Assembly (NCBI GenBank): GCA_964505215.1
Contig: CAZDGU010000003.1
Coordinates: 186,001 to 250,000 of the forward strand
DNA: 64,000 nucleotides
DNA from: Gracilimonas sp964505215
Lineage (GTDB): Bacteria; Bacteroidota; Rhodothermia; Balneolales; Balneolaceae
Direction: 5' to 3'
Position 1 is the first letter of the stretch. The number at the start of each line of letters is the position of its first letter. Of the stretch, positions 1 to 9,700 are shown piece after piece. The notes under the pieces were generated by a model. That model worked only from the letters and a program-made list of their open reading frames with translations, was not told where the DNA came from and did not search any database. A program made the position numbers and the translations under genes.

Positions 1-123
1 TAAACTCTTCATAGCGTCAAGGTGCGTCGGTGTTTCAGCAATAACCAAGTCAATCATTTCAGTCATTACTTCAGTATCGCCACCGGTTATATCATCTAAA
101 TAGCTTAAGTTGATCGTGTACAT
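1..123 (-). CDS. Hpt (histidine phosphotransfer) domain protein, partial
   Basis: This is the first 41 codons of a gene that runs off the left edge. The frame is open upstream to a stop at 189-187, and the ATG at 123 is the only ATG in that stretch. The visible N-terminus contains the pattern LSYLDDITGGD followed by an amphipathic helix and ETPTHLDAMKSL, which is how Hpt four-helix-bundle domains begin; the phosphorylated His would lie beyond the edge. Such proteins relay phosphate between hybrid kinases and response regulators. The family call rests on pattern recognition over a short stretch, so an unrelated small helical protein is not fully excluded. Confidence 0.6.
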   Translation of the reverse strand, partial: MYTINLSYLDDITGGDTEVMTEMIDLVIAETPTHLDAMKSL

Positions 124-293
124 TCCATTGGCATTATTCTGTTTGTAAATCTGAATGTAGCAATGATTTGGAAAGAAAGGACGGTATTAAAAGAGTTTAA
201 TATTAGCCGGAAGTGGAAGTATTTATGGTTTGGAGAAAAGCGTACCATTCCCACTTAATGGGATAGAAACTTGTTTATCAGATCATGTTCGTA

Positions 294-368
294 TTAACCG
301 GTGAAAATCACGATACCTATTAATACCAACACCACCACTTTAAGAATAAAGGTCTTCCAGTTTTTCAT
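294..368 (-). CDS. Possible 24-residue single-pass membrane peptide
   Basis: A short ORF starts at an ATG (CAT on the plus strand at 366-368) and stops at 296-294. It encodes Met-Lys-Asn-Trp-Lys followed by about 16 hydrophobic residues rich in Val, Ile and Leu, then Thr-Gly. That is the layout of a tiny inner-membrane protein with a positively charged N-terminus. It lies on the same strand as glmS and the Hpt gene, between them, in a 433-base stretch with no other gene. There is only an A-rich stretch before the ATG and no strong ribosome site. Nothing about its function can be read from the sequence. Confidence 0.3.
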   Translation of the reverse strand: MKNWKTFILKVVVLVLIGIVIFTG

Positions 369-556
369 TTTCTTTATGTAGCTAACTTTTGCGAATCAAA
401 GAGAGTTTTTATTGAAAGAAATTATAAGGAGAATGTCAAGTTATCCACATAATAAAAGTTTGTTTTTTTAAAAAAATATGATGCCTGAAGTTAATTTACA
501 TAGATCTTAGATTGCCTATTCAGGAATTCACTTTACTTTTCCACATTAAAAAATAT

Positions 557-2389
557 CTATTCTACAGTAACACTTTTAGCGAGGTTGCGAGGCTGATCTA
601 CGTTACAACCTCTGTTAACGGCTACATAATATGATAACAGCTGTAAGGGAATTACGGTTATAAGCGGCGAAAAAACATCCATAGTTTCCGGAATGATGGA
701 TGTGAATTCAGCCAGCTCTCGCACTTCTTCATTATCGGGAGTGGTAATGGCAATAATACGGCCTTTACGGGCACGCACTTCCTCAATGTTACTCACCATT
801 TTGTCGTTCGTGTGCTGGGTAGTTGCAATTACAACCACGGGCATCATTTCATCAATCAAAGCAATGGGGCCGTGTTTCATCTCGGCGGCAGGGTAGCCTT
901 CGGCATGGATATATGAAATTTCTTTCAGTTTTAGAGCACCTTCTAAAGCAACGGGAAAGCTGTACGACCTGCCCAGATACAAGAAGTTAGGTGCGTATGA
1001 GAATAGGTTGGAAATATGCTTTATTTGCTCTGTTTTTTCTAAAATTTGGGTGATTTTGGCAGGAATGTTCGATAGCTCATGAATAAGTTTTTTAGCTTCG
1101 CTGTTTGCAAGCGTGCCTTTTTCTAAAGCTACTCGAATAGCCATTAATGTAAGTACGGTAACCTGACCGGTAAATGCTTTGGTTGATGCCACGCCAATTT
1201 CCGGTCCCGCATGAATATATACACCTGCGTCGGTTTCGCGTGCAATGGTAGAACCCACTACATTTACTACGCCAAGCACCAAAGCACCGCGTGATTTAGC
1301 CTCCCGCAATGCGGCAAGGGTATCGGCAGTTTCGCCACTTTGTGAAATTACAATCATGGCATCATCTTCAGTAATAAGCGGCTCTTTGTACCGGAATTCA
1401 GAAGCGTATTCAACTTCAACCGGAATTTTTGCAAGATATTCAAACAAATATTCGCCCACTAAACCGGAGTGCCAACTGGTTCCGCAAGCTGCTATTACCA
1501 GTCGCTTGGCATTCACTAAACGATCCATTACGCTTTCAATTCCACCCAAAGTAATGGTACCATCTTCGGCATTAATGCGGCCCCGGAGGCAGTCTGCAAT
1601 ACTTTTTGGCTGTTCAAAAATCTCTTTTAGCATGAAGTGATCGTAACCGCCTTTTTCAATTTCTTCCAGGCTCAAACTTAATTCATGCACTTCTTTGGTA
1701 AGCTCAACCTCATCGGCAGACTCTACGGCATAGCCTTCTTTTGTGATAACGGCAATTTCCCCATCATCTAAATAAACAACCTTGTCGGTATAACCGGCAA
1801 CGGCAGAGGCATCGGAGGCAATAAGCATTTCGCCATCACCTACGCCCAGTAAAAGAGGAGAGCCTTTGCGAGCTACAATTATTTGGTCAGGAAAATCGGA
1901 ATGAACCAAAGCAATACCGTACGTTCCATCAACCTGATGTAAAGCAAGTTGTACGGCTTTTTTTAAGTCATCGGGATGCTGTTGAAGAAAACGCTCTATA
2001 AGCTTGGCAAGCACTTCCGTATCTGTTTCGGAATAAAAGGAAAAGCCCTGACTTCTTAACTTTTTCTTTAGGGTATTATAGTTTTCAATAATACCATTGT
2101 GCACCAGGGCCAGCTTCTCATTCTGGCTTATGTGGGGGTGGGAGTTAACGTCGTTCGGCTCGCCGTGGGTGGCCCACCGAGTGTGGCCAATTCCGATGAA
2201 TCCGTCCTCATTCGATGAAACCATTTTTTCTAAATTGGCCACCTTTCCCTTCCCTTTTTTAATGGAAAGTTTGCCATTCAGTATAGCTAAGCCGGCAGAA
2301 TCGTACCCCCGATATTCCAATCGTTTTAGCCCTTTCACAATAATATCGCTGGCGTTTTTGTTTCCGATATACCCTACAATTCCACACAT
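557..2389 (-). CDS. glmS: Glutamine-fructose-6-phosphate aminotransferase (isomerizing)
   Basis: GlmS makes glucosamine-6-phosphate from fructose-6-phosphate and glutamine, the entry step to UDP-GlcNAc for peptidoglycan and LPS. The 610-residue product has the family's usual length. Met1 is followed by Cys2, the nucleophile of the class II glutamine amidotransferase domain (about 1-220), with the HTRWATHG motif near residue 70. Two SIS sugar-isomerase domains follow (about 285-425 and 455-595), including SQSGETADT and the C-terminal AKSVTVE tail with the catalytic Lys. The start is fixed by the need for Cys2. It is divergent from a GlmU-like gene, so the two probably supply the same pathway. 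I see no glmS ribozyme; only about 100 bases separate the two genes. Confidence 0.97.
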   Translation of the reverse strand: MCGIVGYIGNKNASDIIVKGLKRLEYRGYDSAGLAILNGKLSIKKGKGKVANLEKMVSSNEDGFIGIGHTRWATHGEPNDVNSHPHISQNEKLALVHNGIIENYNTLKKKLRSQGFSFYSETDTEVLAKLIERFLQQHPDDLKKAVQLALHQVDGTYGIALVHSDFPDQIIVARKGSPLLLGVGDGEMLIASDASAVAGYTDKVVYLDDGEIAVITKEGYAVESADEVELTKEVHELSLSLEEIEKGGYDHFMLKEIFEQPKSIADCLRGRINAEDGTITLGGIESVMDRLVNAKRLVIAACGTSWHSGLVGEYLFEYLAKIPVEVEYASEFRYKEPLITEDDAMIVISQSGETADTLAALREAKSRGALVLGVVNVVGSTIARETDAGVYIHAGPEIGVASTKAFTGQVTVLTLMAIRVALEKGTLANSEAKKLIHELSNIPAKITQILEKTEQIKHISNLFSYAPNFLYLGRSYSFPVALEGALKLKEISYIHAEGYPAAEMKHGPIALIDEMMPVVVIATTQHTNDKMVSNIEEVRARKGRIIAITTPDNEEVRELAEFTSIIPETMDVFSPLITVIPLQLLSYYVAVNRGCNVDQPRNLAKSVTVE

Positions 2390-2490
2390 ATGGCTGAATA
2401 TTTAATATTGAAATTAGATTATGATACTTTTTTATTAATACGTTAATTTATAATTATGAGTATTTAGATAAAACAGTAAAATAGAGATAT

Positions 2491-3684
2491 ATGAATATTT
2501 GTTTCTTTGGGGACCAAAAAGTGAGCCGCTTTCATCCGTTAACGCTCACTCGTCCGATGGATGATTTGCGGGTGGGGTTATTTACAATCAGGGAAAAATG
2601 GCAAAAAATGATGGGTGCTCAGCAAAGTGCACGTTTAGAGCCTAAGCATTTGCAAGGGGTTTTTAAGCGCGGACATGTAAGCAGAGATGCTTTTTGCCTG
2701 TGGATTAACTCTCGCTTTTTGCCTAACAGAAAGCTGGTTGAGGAAATTAACCGTCTTGAAATTGGCGAAAAGTTAATGTGCAATGGAGATATGGTGGCGG
2801 CTAAAATTAGCGGACCAAAATCCAGCGAATATCATGAGCAAAATAAACTGGAAGTGGAAGACTTACATCCTGTAAAAACCAATAAATGCGATCAGCTGGA
2901 GTACTTATGGGATATTATTTCTAAAAACCCGGCTCAAATAAGAGAAGACTCTCATTTAATTTCATTCCAAAACATTGGACGAACCGGATTGGGTATTGAG
3001 GCCGTGGTGCAGTACACCTCTAATATTTTTATTGAAGAAGGTGTGCATATTGAACCGGGCTGCATTTTTATTGGAAAAGACGGGCCTATCATCATCCGAA
3101 AAGGAGCCATTATTGAAGCAGGCAGTACCATTCGAGGGCCGGTGGCCATAGGGGAAGGAGCAACGGTGAAAACGGCAGCTCGTATTTATGGTGGTACTAC
3201 GGTGGGGCCGGTGTGTAAAGTTGGGGGAGAGGTTTCGGGTTGTGTTTTCCATTCCTACACCAATAAGGCGCACGATGGTTTTGCCGGAAATTCCATATTT
3301 GGGCAGTGGGTAAATTTGGGTGCTAACACGGTAACGTCTAACCTGAAAAACGACTATAAAAATATTAGAGTCAGAGATTGGCTTACAAAAGAACCTGTTG
3401 AAACCGGTCGTCAGTTTTTAGGTACCATTATGGCCGATCATTCCAAAACAGCTATAAATACCATGCTAAATACCGGGGCTATTTGCGGGGTGAGCTCTAA
3501 CGTATTTATTGACGTACTTTCCCCAAAGCTAATAGAATCCTTTACATGGCTGGGGCCAAACGGTCCGGCTGAGTATAGGTTTGATAAAGCCGTTCAGGTA
3601 ATGGAAGCCATGATGGATAGAAGAGAAGTAAAGCTCACCGATGAATACCGAGCTATGATGCGAGGTATTTTTGAAAACCGGTGA
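2491..3684 (+). CDS. GlmU-like sugar nucleotidyltransferase / acetyltransferase
   Basis: The 397-residue product looks like the alternative GlmU-like family found in Bacteroidota, predicted to act as UDP-GlcNAc diphosphorylase/glucosamine-1-phosphate acetyltransferase. The N-terminal part carries HPLTLTRPMDDLRVG followed by an EKW, which resembles the nucleotide-binding start of sugar nucleotidyltransferases. From about residue 160 to 350 there are many hexapeptide-type turns (repeated I/V-G-x-x motifs) typical of a left-handed beta-helix acyltransferase domain. It is divergent from glmS, which makes the upstream amino sugar, and this context supports a role in UDP-GlcNAc supply. The exact substrate is inferred. 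Confidence 0.82.
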   Translation: MNICFFGDQKVSRFHPLTLTRPMDDLRVGLFTIREKWQKMMGAQQSARLEPKHLQGVFKRGHVSRDAFCLWINSRFLPNRKLVEEINRLEIGEKLMCNGDMVAAKISGPKSSEYHEQNKLEVEDLHPVKTNKCDQLEYLWDIISKNPAQIREDSHLISFQNIGRTGLGIEAVVQYTSNIFIEEGVHIEPGCIFIGKDGPIIIRKGAIIEAGSTIRGPVAIGEGATVKTAARIYGGTTVGPVCKVGGEVSGCVFHSYTNKAHDGFAGNSIFGQWVNLGANTVTSNLKNDYKNIRVRDWLTKEPVETGRQFLGTIMADHSKTAINTMLNTGAICGVSSNVFIDVLSPKLIESFTWLGPNGPAEYRFDKAVQVMEAMMDRREVKLTDEYRAMMRGIFENR

Positions 3685-3704
3685 GCATTACTTGCGTGCG
3701 AATA

Positions 3705-4895
3705 TTAGTCGAATTCGTCGTACATGGCGTTAGTTGGAATGATGTTACCTTCCGCGTTTTGGAGGTACCTTCTGGACTCTAAATAGCGATTGGTGTTAAA
3801 CTCATCATAGTTTGGAGCCGAGCTGTCTACACTGCTTATGCGTACCTGGCGGGAGGAATGAATGAACTGATTATCTCCAATCCACATACCCACGTGCGTT
3901 ACGCTGCGTGATTTGGTATCGGTTGCGGGTTTGCCGAAAAAGAGTAAATCTCCTACTTCTAATTCATCCCAGTTTTTTTGGTCATCCACTTTTATGCCGG
4001 CGTGTACTTGCTGCGAGGCGTCACGGGGAATGATCATTCCATTCATGAAATAAATGGTTTTGGTGTAACCGCTACAATCAACGCCTTTGGTAGATGTGCC
4101 TCCCCACAAATAGGGAACTCCCATCATATCTTTAGCCGTGGCAACCAACGACTGTTGCGTAGCCTCAGTGTTTTCAACCCATTGCTCTAAAGGAATAGCA
4201 TCACTTTTTGGAACAAAAGCTTCTCGTCCGTCAGGATACTCAACTTTGTAATAACTGCCTGAAGTACCATTCAGCTTAAGAATGTTACCGGCAGCTAAAT
4301 CACTTATTTTTTGTGATTTTTTGGAAGCCTTAGCATAAGCAAAGCCATAGCTTTCGGTGAAAATGACTTTATCTACCTGCTTCCAGGCCTCATATTCTTC
4401 CTTATTCATTTGATGCATTCCGCCGCCGTCAATCCAGGAGAGATAATCATCCGGGGTGCGCACGTAATACCAGCCGCCTTCTTTTTTTAACACTCTCAAT
4501 GGCATTCCTAATAAAGCCTGAGTAGCAAGCTGGGCCGGGTGCTTTGGAGTTGAACGAATATTAGCTACAGAATTATTTACTAAGGCATAGGTTTTATCGC
4601 CTAATTCTTGGGTCGGAAGTAGGGTAATTTCGTCGGTATATGAAATGCCTTCTTGATCTAAAGCGTCTAAAAAGCTTTGTTTTGCTTCGGGCAGAGTGGT
4701 TTCTCCGCTAAGCACGAAAGGCGAACTTTCTGAAACGGAAACATTAAACTGATTGACGCGAGAGTCGGGTACAAATTCATTCTTGGTTTGGGTTACTAAG
4801 TCTTGCACGCGCTGTTGCTGCTGAGAGCTTGAGCAAGCTCCAAAAAACAGGGTAAACACGACAAGCAGACTGAGATAGTGATTTAAATACTTCAT
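3705..4895 (-). CDS. NlpC/P60 (C40) cell-wall hydrolase lipoprotein with SH3 domains
   Basis: The product (396 residues) is a likely peptidoglycan endopeptidase anchored as a lipoprotein: a hydrophobic signal ends in FFGACSSS, giving a lipid-modified Cys at about residue 21. Two SH3b-like segments follow (about 105-165, around NSVANIRSTP, and 175-235). The NlpC/P60 domain spans about 245-375, with the catalytic Cys in GVDCSGYT and the His in THVGMWIG. The enzymes of this family cut D-Glu to diamino acid bonds in stem peptides. The gene is convergent with the GlmU-like gene 20 bases away. A second, shorter NlpC/P60 lipoprotein is encoded at 12400-13008. Confidence 0.92.
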   Translation of the reverse strand: MKYLNHYLSLLVVFTLFFGACSSSQQQQRVQDLVTQTKNEFVPDSRVNQFNVSVSESSPFVLSGETTLPEAKQSFLDALDQEGISYTDEITLLPTQELGDKTYALVNNSVANIRSTPKHPAQLATQALLGMPLRVLKKEGGWYYVRTPDDYLSWIDGGGMHQMNKEEYEAWKQVDKVIFTESYGFAYAKASKKSQKISDLAAGNILKLNGTSGSYYKVEYPDGREAFVPKSDAIPLEQWVENTEATQQSLVATAKDMMGVPYLWGGTSTKGVDCSGYTKTIYFMNGMIIPRDASQQVHAGIKVDDQKNWDELEVGDLLFFGKPATDTKSRSVTHVGMWIGDNQFIHSSRQVRISSVDSSAPNYDEFNTNRYLESRRYLQNAEGNIIPTNAMYDEFD

Positions 4896-5157
4896 TGTTA
4901 AATTATTGTGATTAATTGACTTCTCTCCACAACCGATTGCGGATAGAGTTTTTTACCATCAAAATGATGCTTGATGATCTGTATTAAATTTTTGGTATTA
5001 GAGTGCTTTATTTAAAATTTTGCTTGAAAGAGCCAGTGTAAAGCTTGTTTTAGCAGCACAACTAAACTTAGACTAAGCTTGAACCAAATAAAAGAGATAA
5101 TATTATGTTTTTGGCTGATTCTGATAACTTGAATACAGCCGGCTTTATTTGTTGAAA
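4896..5157. other. Gene-free stretch upstream of the NlpC/P60 gene
   Basis: I see no convincing ORF or RNA gene here. It should carry the promoter of the minus-strand NlpC/P60 gene at 3705-4895. It is AT-rich without an obvious consensus. Confidence 0.4.
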
Positions 5158-5192
5158 TAAAAAAGACAACCGATTGAACATCGGCTGCCTTT
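5158..5192 (-). terminator. Rho-independent terminator after SusD
   Basis: Read on the minus strand, GGCAGCCGAT and ATCGGTTGTC form a stem (with G-U pairs) around a short loop, followed by a run of six T. It sits about 50 bases beyond the SusD stop, so it should end the SusC-SusD transcript. Confidence 0.75.
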
Positions 5193-5242
5193 CTATGTAA
5201 TTATTTAGATGATTGTTCTAAAATACGGTTTGATAATTCAAA

Positions 5243-6715
5243 CTAATTAGAATCATATCCGGGATTTTGCTGTTCTCCAATTCCGGGATTTGCGTTTATT
5301 TCGCTTTCAGAAATTGGAAGAATGGTTTTATGGAATGTTCTGTCAATAGTTTTAGGTCGGGTTGGGACCGGAACATTCTGCAAATCATCATTAAATGTGA
5401 TGGATTTACCCAATCTCATCATATCAAAGAATCTATGACCTTCCGAAAACAGCTCTTTGCTTTTTTCATCCAGAATCATATCTACTGAAATGGTGCCTGT
5501 GGTAGCTGGGGCTAAACCAGGTGCACGCTTTCTTATCTCGTTGAGATAGTCCACGGCCTTTTGTGGATCGGTTGGTAATGCGGCTTCAGCTGCAATCAAA
5601 TATATTTCGGATAACCGAATTACTTTTATGTTCACAGCGGTTGGAGTAGCTTTACCGTCTCCTTCCAGGTTCACACCGCCACTGTATTTATATACAGCTC
5701 CCATGTGAGTTGGTGAAATCTCATCGTGGCTCATCACTCCCCATCTGACATCATTTGGATCTTCACCCAATCTATTCAAATAGTAATCACTGGCCACAAA
5801 TTGCCCTGAAGCACTTGCTGATCCGTGAGCTTTTCTTCTCAGGTAAAAGCTTAAGCTACCGGTTCCAAGGTCACCTTCACTGGGATACATAGCCAACTCA
5901 AAAATGGATTCTTTCCCAAACTGAGATTTCCAGGAATCTACCCATTCAGTATTTGAATACAGTGAGTAATTTGGAGAATTAATCACCTCTTCAGCAGCTG
6001 TTAATGCTTTTCCATATTCAGACGGACCCATTGAGAGATAAACCCGAGCTTTCATGGCTTCGTTAGCATAGTAGTTTATATATCCATTTTGTCTTGCTTT
6101 GGAAAGCAATGGAGTTGCAGCCGTGAGGTCACTGATAATCTGCTGATAGTTATCCTCTACAGTAGCTCTTAATGGTTGATCTGAAGCGTCTAAGGGCTCT
6201 GTGACGTTTGGAACACCTAACGCATTTTTATCCATGGTATAGGGTTGTCCATATAGGCGAACCAGATCGAAGTACATCATAGCTCTGGCGGTTAATGCCT
6301 GGCCTTTGATGTTATCAAAGTTGCCGTCCACTCCCTCTGCTTCTAACTTTTCAATACTTTGAATGAGGTTATTAGCCTGCAAAATGTAGTGGTATATACC
6401 ATTCCAGAAACCGGAATAAGTTCCGCTGGTAGGGCTATGGTTGAAAGCATAGAGCCCGTCTAAACCTCGCCCTCTGGAAACTACGGTTAAATCTCCACCT
6501 CTGGCTTCGCCATAGAGAATGAAGTTTCGACCATAATAGCTGGAACTGGTCATTTGTCTCATCAGTCCGTTCATCATCACTTCAGCGTCCTGAACGGTTT
6601 GAATTGCTTCGGCAGCATCTCCTGAACTACTGGGTGCCACATCGAGAAAATTATCGCTGCAGGCTGTTAACCCCAAAAAGAAGGATGCTGTTATTAATAT
6701 TTTTAATGTTTTCAT
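5243..6715 (-). CDS. SusD/RagB-family outer-membrane nutrient-binding lipoprotein
   Basis: This is the surface lipoprotein that captures a substrate (usually an oligosaccharide or peptide) and closes over its SusC partner. I place the start at the ATG at 6715 rather than a TTG three codons earlier (6724): this gives a standard lipoprotein signal, MKTLKILITASFF, ending in GLTACSDNF, 18 bases after the SusC stop. The roughly 490-residue length, the N-terminal helical repeat region and the C-terminal IRLSEIYLIAAEA plus YLNEIRKRA segments are typical of SusD. The substrate cannot be read from the sequence; no glycoside hydrolase or sulfatase lies nearby. Confidence 0.93.
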   Translation of the reverse strand: MKTLKILITASFFLGLTACSDNFLDVAPSSSGDAAEAIQTVQDAEVMMNGLMRQMTSSSYYGRNFILYGEARGGDLTVVSRGRGLDGLYAFNHSPTSGTYSGFWNGIYHYILQANNLIQSIEKLEAEGVDGNFDNIKGQALTARAMMYFDLVRLYGQPYTMDKNALGVPNVTEPLDASDQPLRATVEDNYQQIISDLTAATPLLSKARQNGYINYYANEAMKARVYLSMGPSEYGKALTAAEEVINSPNYSLYSNTEWVDSWKSQFGKESIFELAMYPSEGDLGTGSLSFYLRRKAHGSASASGQFVASDYYLNRLGEDPNDVRWGVMSHDEISPTHMGAVYKYSGGVNLEGDGKATPTAVNIKVIRLSEIYLIAAEAALPTDPQKAVDYLNEIRKRAPGLAPATTGTISVDMILDEKSKELFSEGHRFFDMMRLGKSITFNDDLQNVPVPTRPKTIDRTFHKTILPISESEINANPGIGEQQNPGYDSN

Positions 6716-6733
6716 CTTATTCAATTTTTATGA

Positions 6734-9700
6734 TTAAAAGCCTAATTCAATGCCAAAGGTGTAGGTCTTTCCATAAGGAGTTTCCCAGCCTCTGGTTGCC
6801 ATACTGTTCACTTCAGGGTCAGCATTCTTGTACTTCGAAAAAGTTAACAAGTTTGTGCCGCTTACATATACGCGAGCGTTATCTATGCCAACTTTAGTAA
6901 GTAAAGATACCGGCAAGTTGTAACCCAGGGTTATGTTTTTGAGACGCAGGAAGCTTGCATCATAGATATGGCGCGAGCTTTTCTGGATGGCATCGGTTGG
7001 ATCTAATCCGCTTACTCTTGGCAGGCTTCCACTCTGTTTCTCAGGTGTCCACATTTTATCAATTTGATACTGGGCACGTGTTCTTTCCCAGTAATAGCCA
7101 TCATCAGCTACGTCTTTCTCGGCACCGTCGTATAAGTCGCCGCCAATTTTGTAATTAAAGTTCAGCGCCAGGTTCATTCCTTTATACTGTACGGAAGTAT
7201 TAATACCTCCAAACACATCCGGGATGGCATTTCCAATAATTACATCTTCAGCTTTTCTGAAGTCGTAAGTAGCACCTCGGCCGTTAAGCAAAAAGTCGCC
7301 GGCCTGGCTGTCATTCGGATCATTCACATAATATTGTGGTTTTCCGTTAGACTGATCTACACCGGCATACTCGTAACCGTAAAAGGCACGAGTTGACTCG
7401 CCTTCTCGGTATATAAGCTTAGCAAAAGCGTCCACATCGCTATACCAAATAATATCGGCACCTTCGTATAGTTCGGTAACTTTAGAATTTGTAAACGAGC
7501 CGTTAACAGCTAAAGACCATTTTACTTCGCCATTACGTATAATGTCTCCGCCTAATTCAAATTCAAGTCCTTTGTTGTTGATAGAACCAATATTCTTTAG
7601 CGTAGAACTAAAGCCGGTTACTCTCGAAATAGGTACACTCTGCAGCAAGTCTTTAGAATCTCTGGTGAAGTATTCTAATGTTCCGTATAACCTTTCATTA
7701 AACAAGCCAAACTCAACGCCTACGTTATAGGTATAGTTGGTCTCCCATGACAGGTTTGCATCAGCTGCGTTACTTAAACCGCCACCTGCTTGTTCCATAT
7801 AGTTAGAGGTATATCCGGTTAGAGATCTCCAGCCATAGTTAGATGGGGGCAGTGTACCGTTTACACCGTAAGAAGTTTTAAGGCGCAAGCTGCTGAATAA
7901 ATCCTGATCTTCCATAAATGATTCCTGATCTATATTCCAGGCACCGGCAACCGACCAAAAGTCACCCCAACGGGTATCAGGGCCCAGTTTAGAGCTTCCA
8001 TCTCTTCTGTATGATGCAGAAATGAAATACTTTAGATCGTAGTCATATTCAGCTCTTGAAAACATAGACAACAATCTATTACCCCAGTAATAACCGCTGG
8101 CATCCAGTTCACCGGCAGTAACTACCGTATGTAAAGCACTTGAAGGCAGGTCTTGCCCGGTAGCTCTTTGATAGTCGGTTTCATTTTTTGCGACTTCAAA
8201 TCCACCCAAAAGATTTACTCTATGCTGGCCAAAACTCTCTATATAATTAAGAGTAGAGGAAGAAACAATATTGGTGGTTGTGGTTACCATATTATTAATA
8301 GAACCTAAACCGGAACCGTAATAATGTATCCTGCTGTAATAAATCTCATCTTTTGTGTTAATGTTGTCATAAGAAAACACAGTTTGGAAACTTAAGGATG
8401 GCAACAATCTTAGTAATAAGGTCTCACTTGCCGTAAGTCTTAATGTTTCAGAACTGTTACTCCATTCATCGTCGTAATACACGTTGTTTTGCGCATAACT
8501 GCCATATCTTGCGGTCCAGGGCTCACCGGTTTTATAATTTGTAGGGTGATAAAGTCCCCAAAGCAGGTTACGGGTTTGCTCGTAATAGTTTGCACTCAGG
8601 TTTCTGGTATCGTTAAAACCGGATAAGCTGGTGTTAGCTACACTTACGTTTGTAGTGAAGTCGATGTATTTACCAACTTTTTGTGAGAGATTAGCTCTAC
8701 CGGTAAATCGGTCATAGCCGTTTACTTTTACACGGCCTTGATCTTTGGTATAAGAAAGTGATGTAAAATACTTTGTGGTTTCATCACCGCCGCTAACCGA
8801 AAGGTCATTGGTTTGGTAAATAGCCGTTCTGAAGTAAGCATCTTCCCAATCGTAATACTTACCTTCTCTGTTTTCGATACCGTCCGTCATTCCTTTGATG
8901 GATACATTCTCAGACAAACTTGTACCACTGGTTTCAAAGTAATAGCCGTGCTTATTAAACTTTTGGTCTAAATAATTTAATGCCCAAGCATTTGCATCGG
9001 CATCAGAATCACCATTAGAAGTTCGGTAATCGTGGAATACACGATAGAGAAAGTTTACGTTATCTTGTGTGTTAGCCACTTCATAGTTATCTGTGGCCCA
9101 AGAAGGCGTAATGGCAATAGAGGAGCGGAAGTTAACTTTAGGCTTTCCTGACTTACCTTTTTTGGTGGTAATCAACACAACTCCATTTGCCGCTCTGGAA
9201 CCATATAACGAGGCAGCTGCTGCATCTTTCAATATCGAAATAGATTCAATATCGTTCGGGTTAAGCGTATTCATCACGTTGTTAGTAGCATAAATGTAGC
9301 CACTTAACTGTCCGGTATTTCCGGCCGCAACAGGAACGCCGTCAATTACATATAATGGTTGTGTAGAGGCATTCATAGAGCCAACACCACGAATCTGAAT
9401 ACTTGGTGTAGAACCCGCTTGCCCTGATCCTGAGGTTACAGAAACCCCGGCTGCTCTTCCGACCAGTGCGTCCTGGAAGGAGGTTTCAGGCACATCTCTT
9501 AAAGCTTCATCGCTAATTACATTTGCAGAACCTGTAAACGACTCTTTAGTAGCCTCGCCATAGGCAACCACAAACACCTCGCCTAATTCAGAATAGTCAG
9601 GTGCCAGTGAAACATTTATGGTTGAATTTCCATCTACAGCTACTTCTTGAGTTACGTAACCGATAAAGGAAAATACCAGCGTATCTTGCAGAGAAGGTAC

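Noticed and set aside
557..2389. Plus-strand frames inside glmS (for example 693-896 and 1245-1640)
   Set aside because: They lie opposite a clear full-length GlmS and have no domain, signal or conserved pattern.
2390..2490. glmS ribozyme upstream of glmS
   Set aside because: The gap is only about 100 AT-rich bases shared with the divergent gene, and no ribozyme-like pairing is visible.
2952..3273. Minus-strand frames inside the GlmU-like gene
   Set aside because: They are antisense to a well-supported gene and have no recognisable content.
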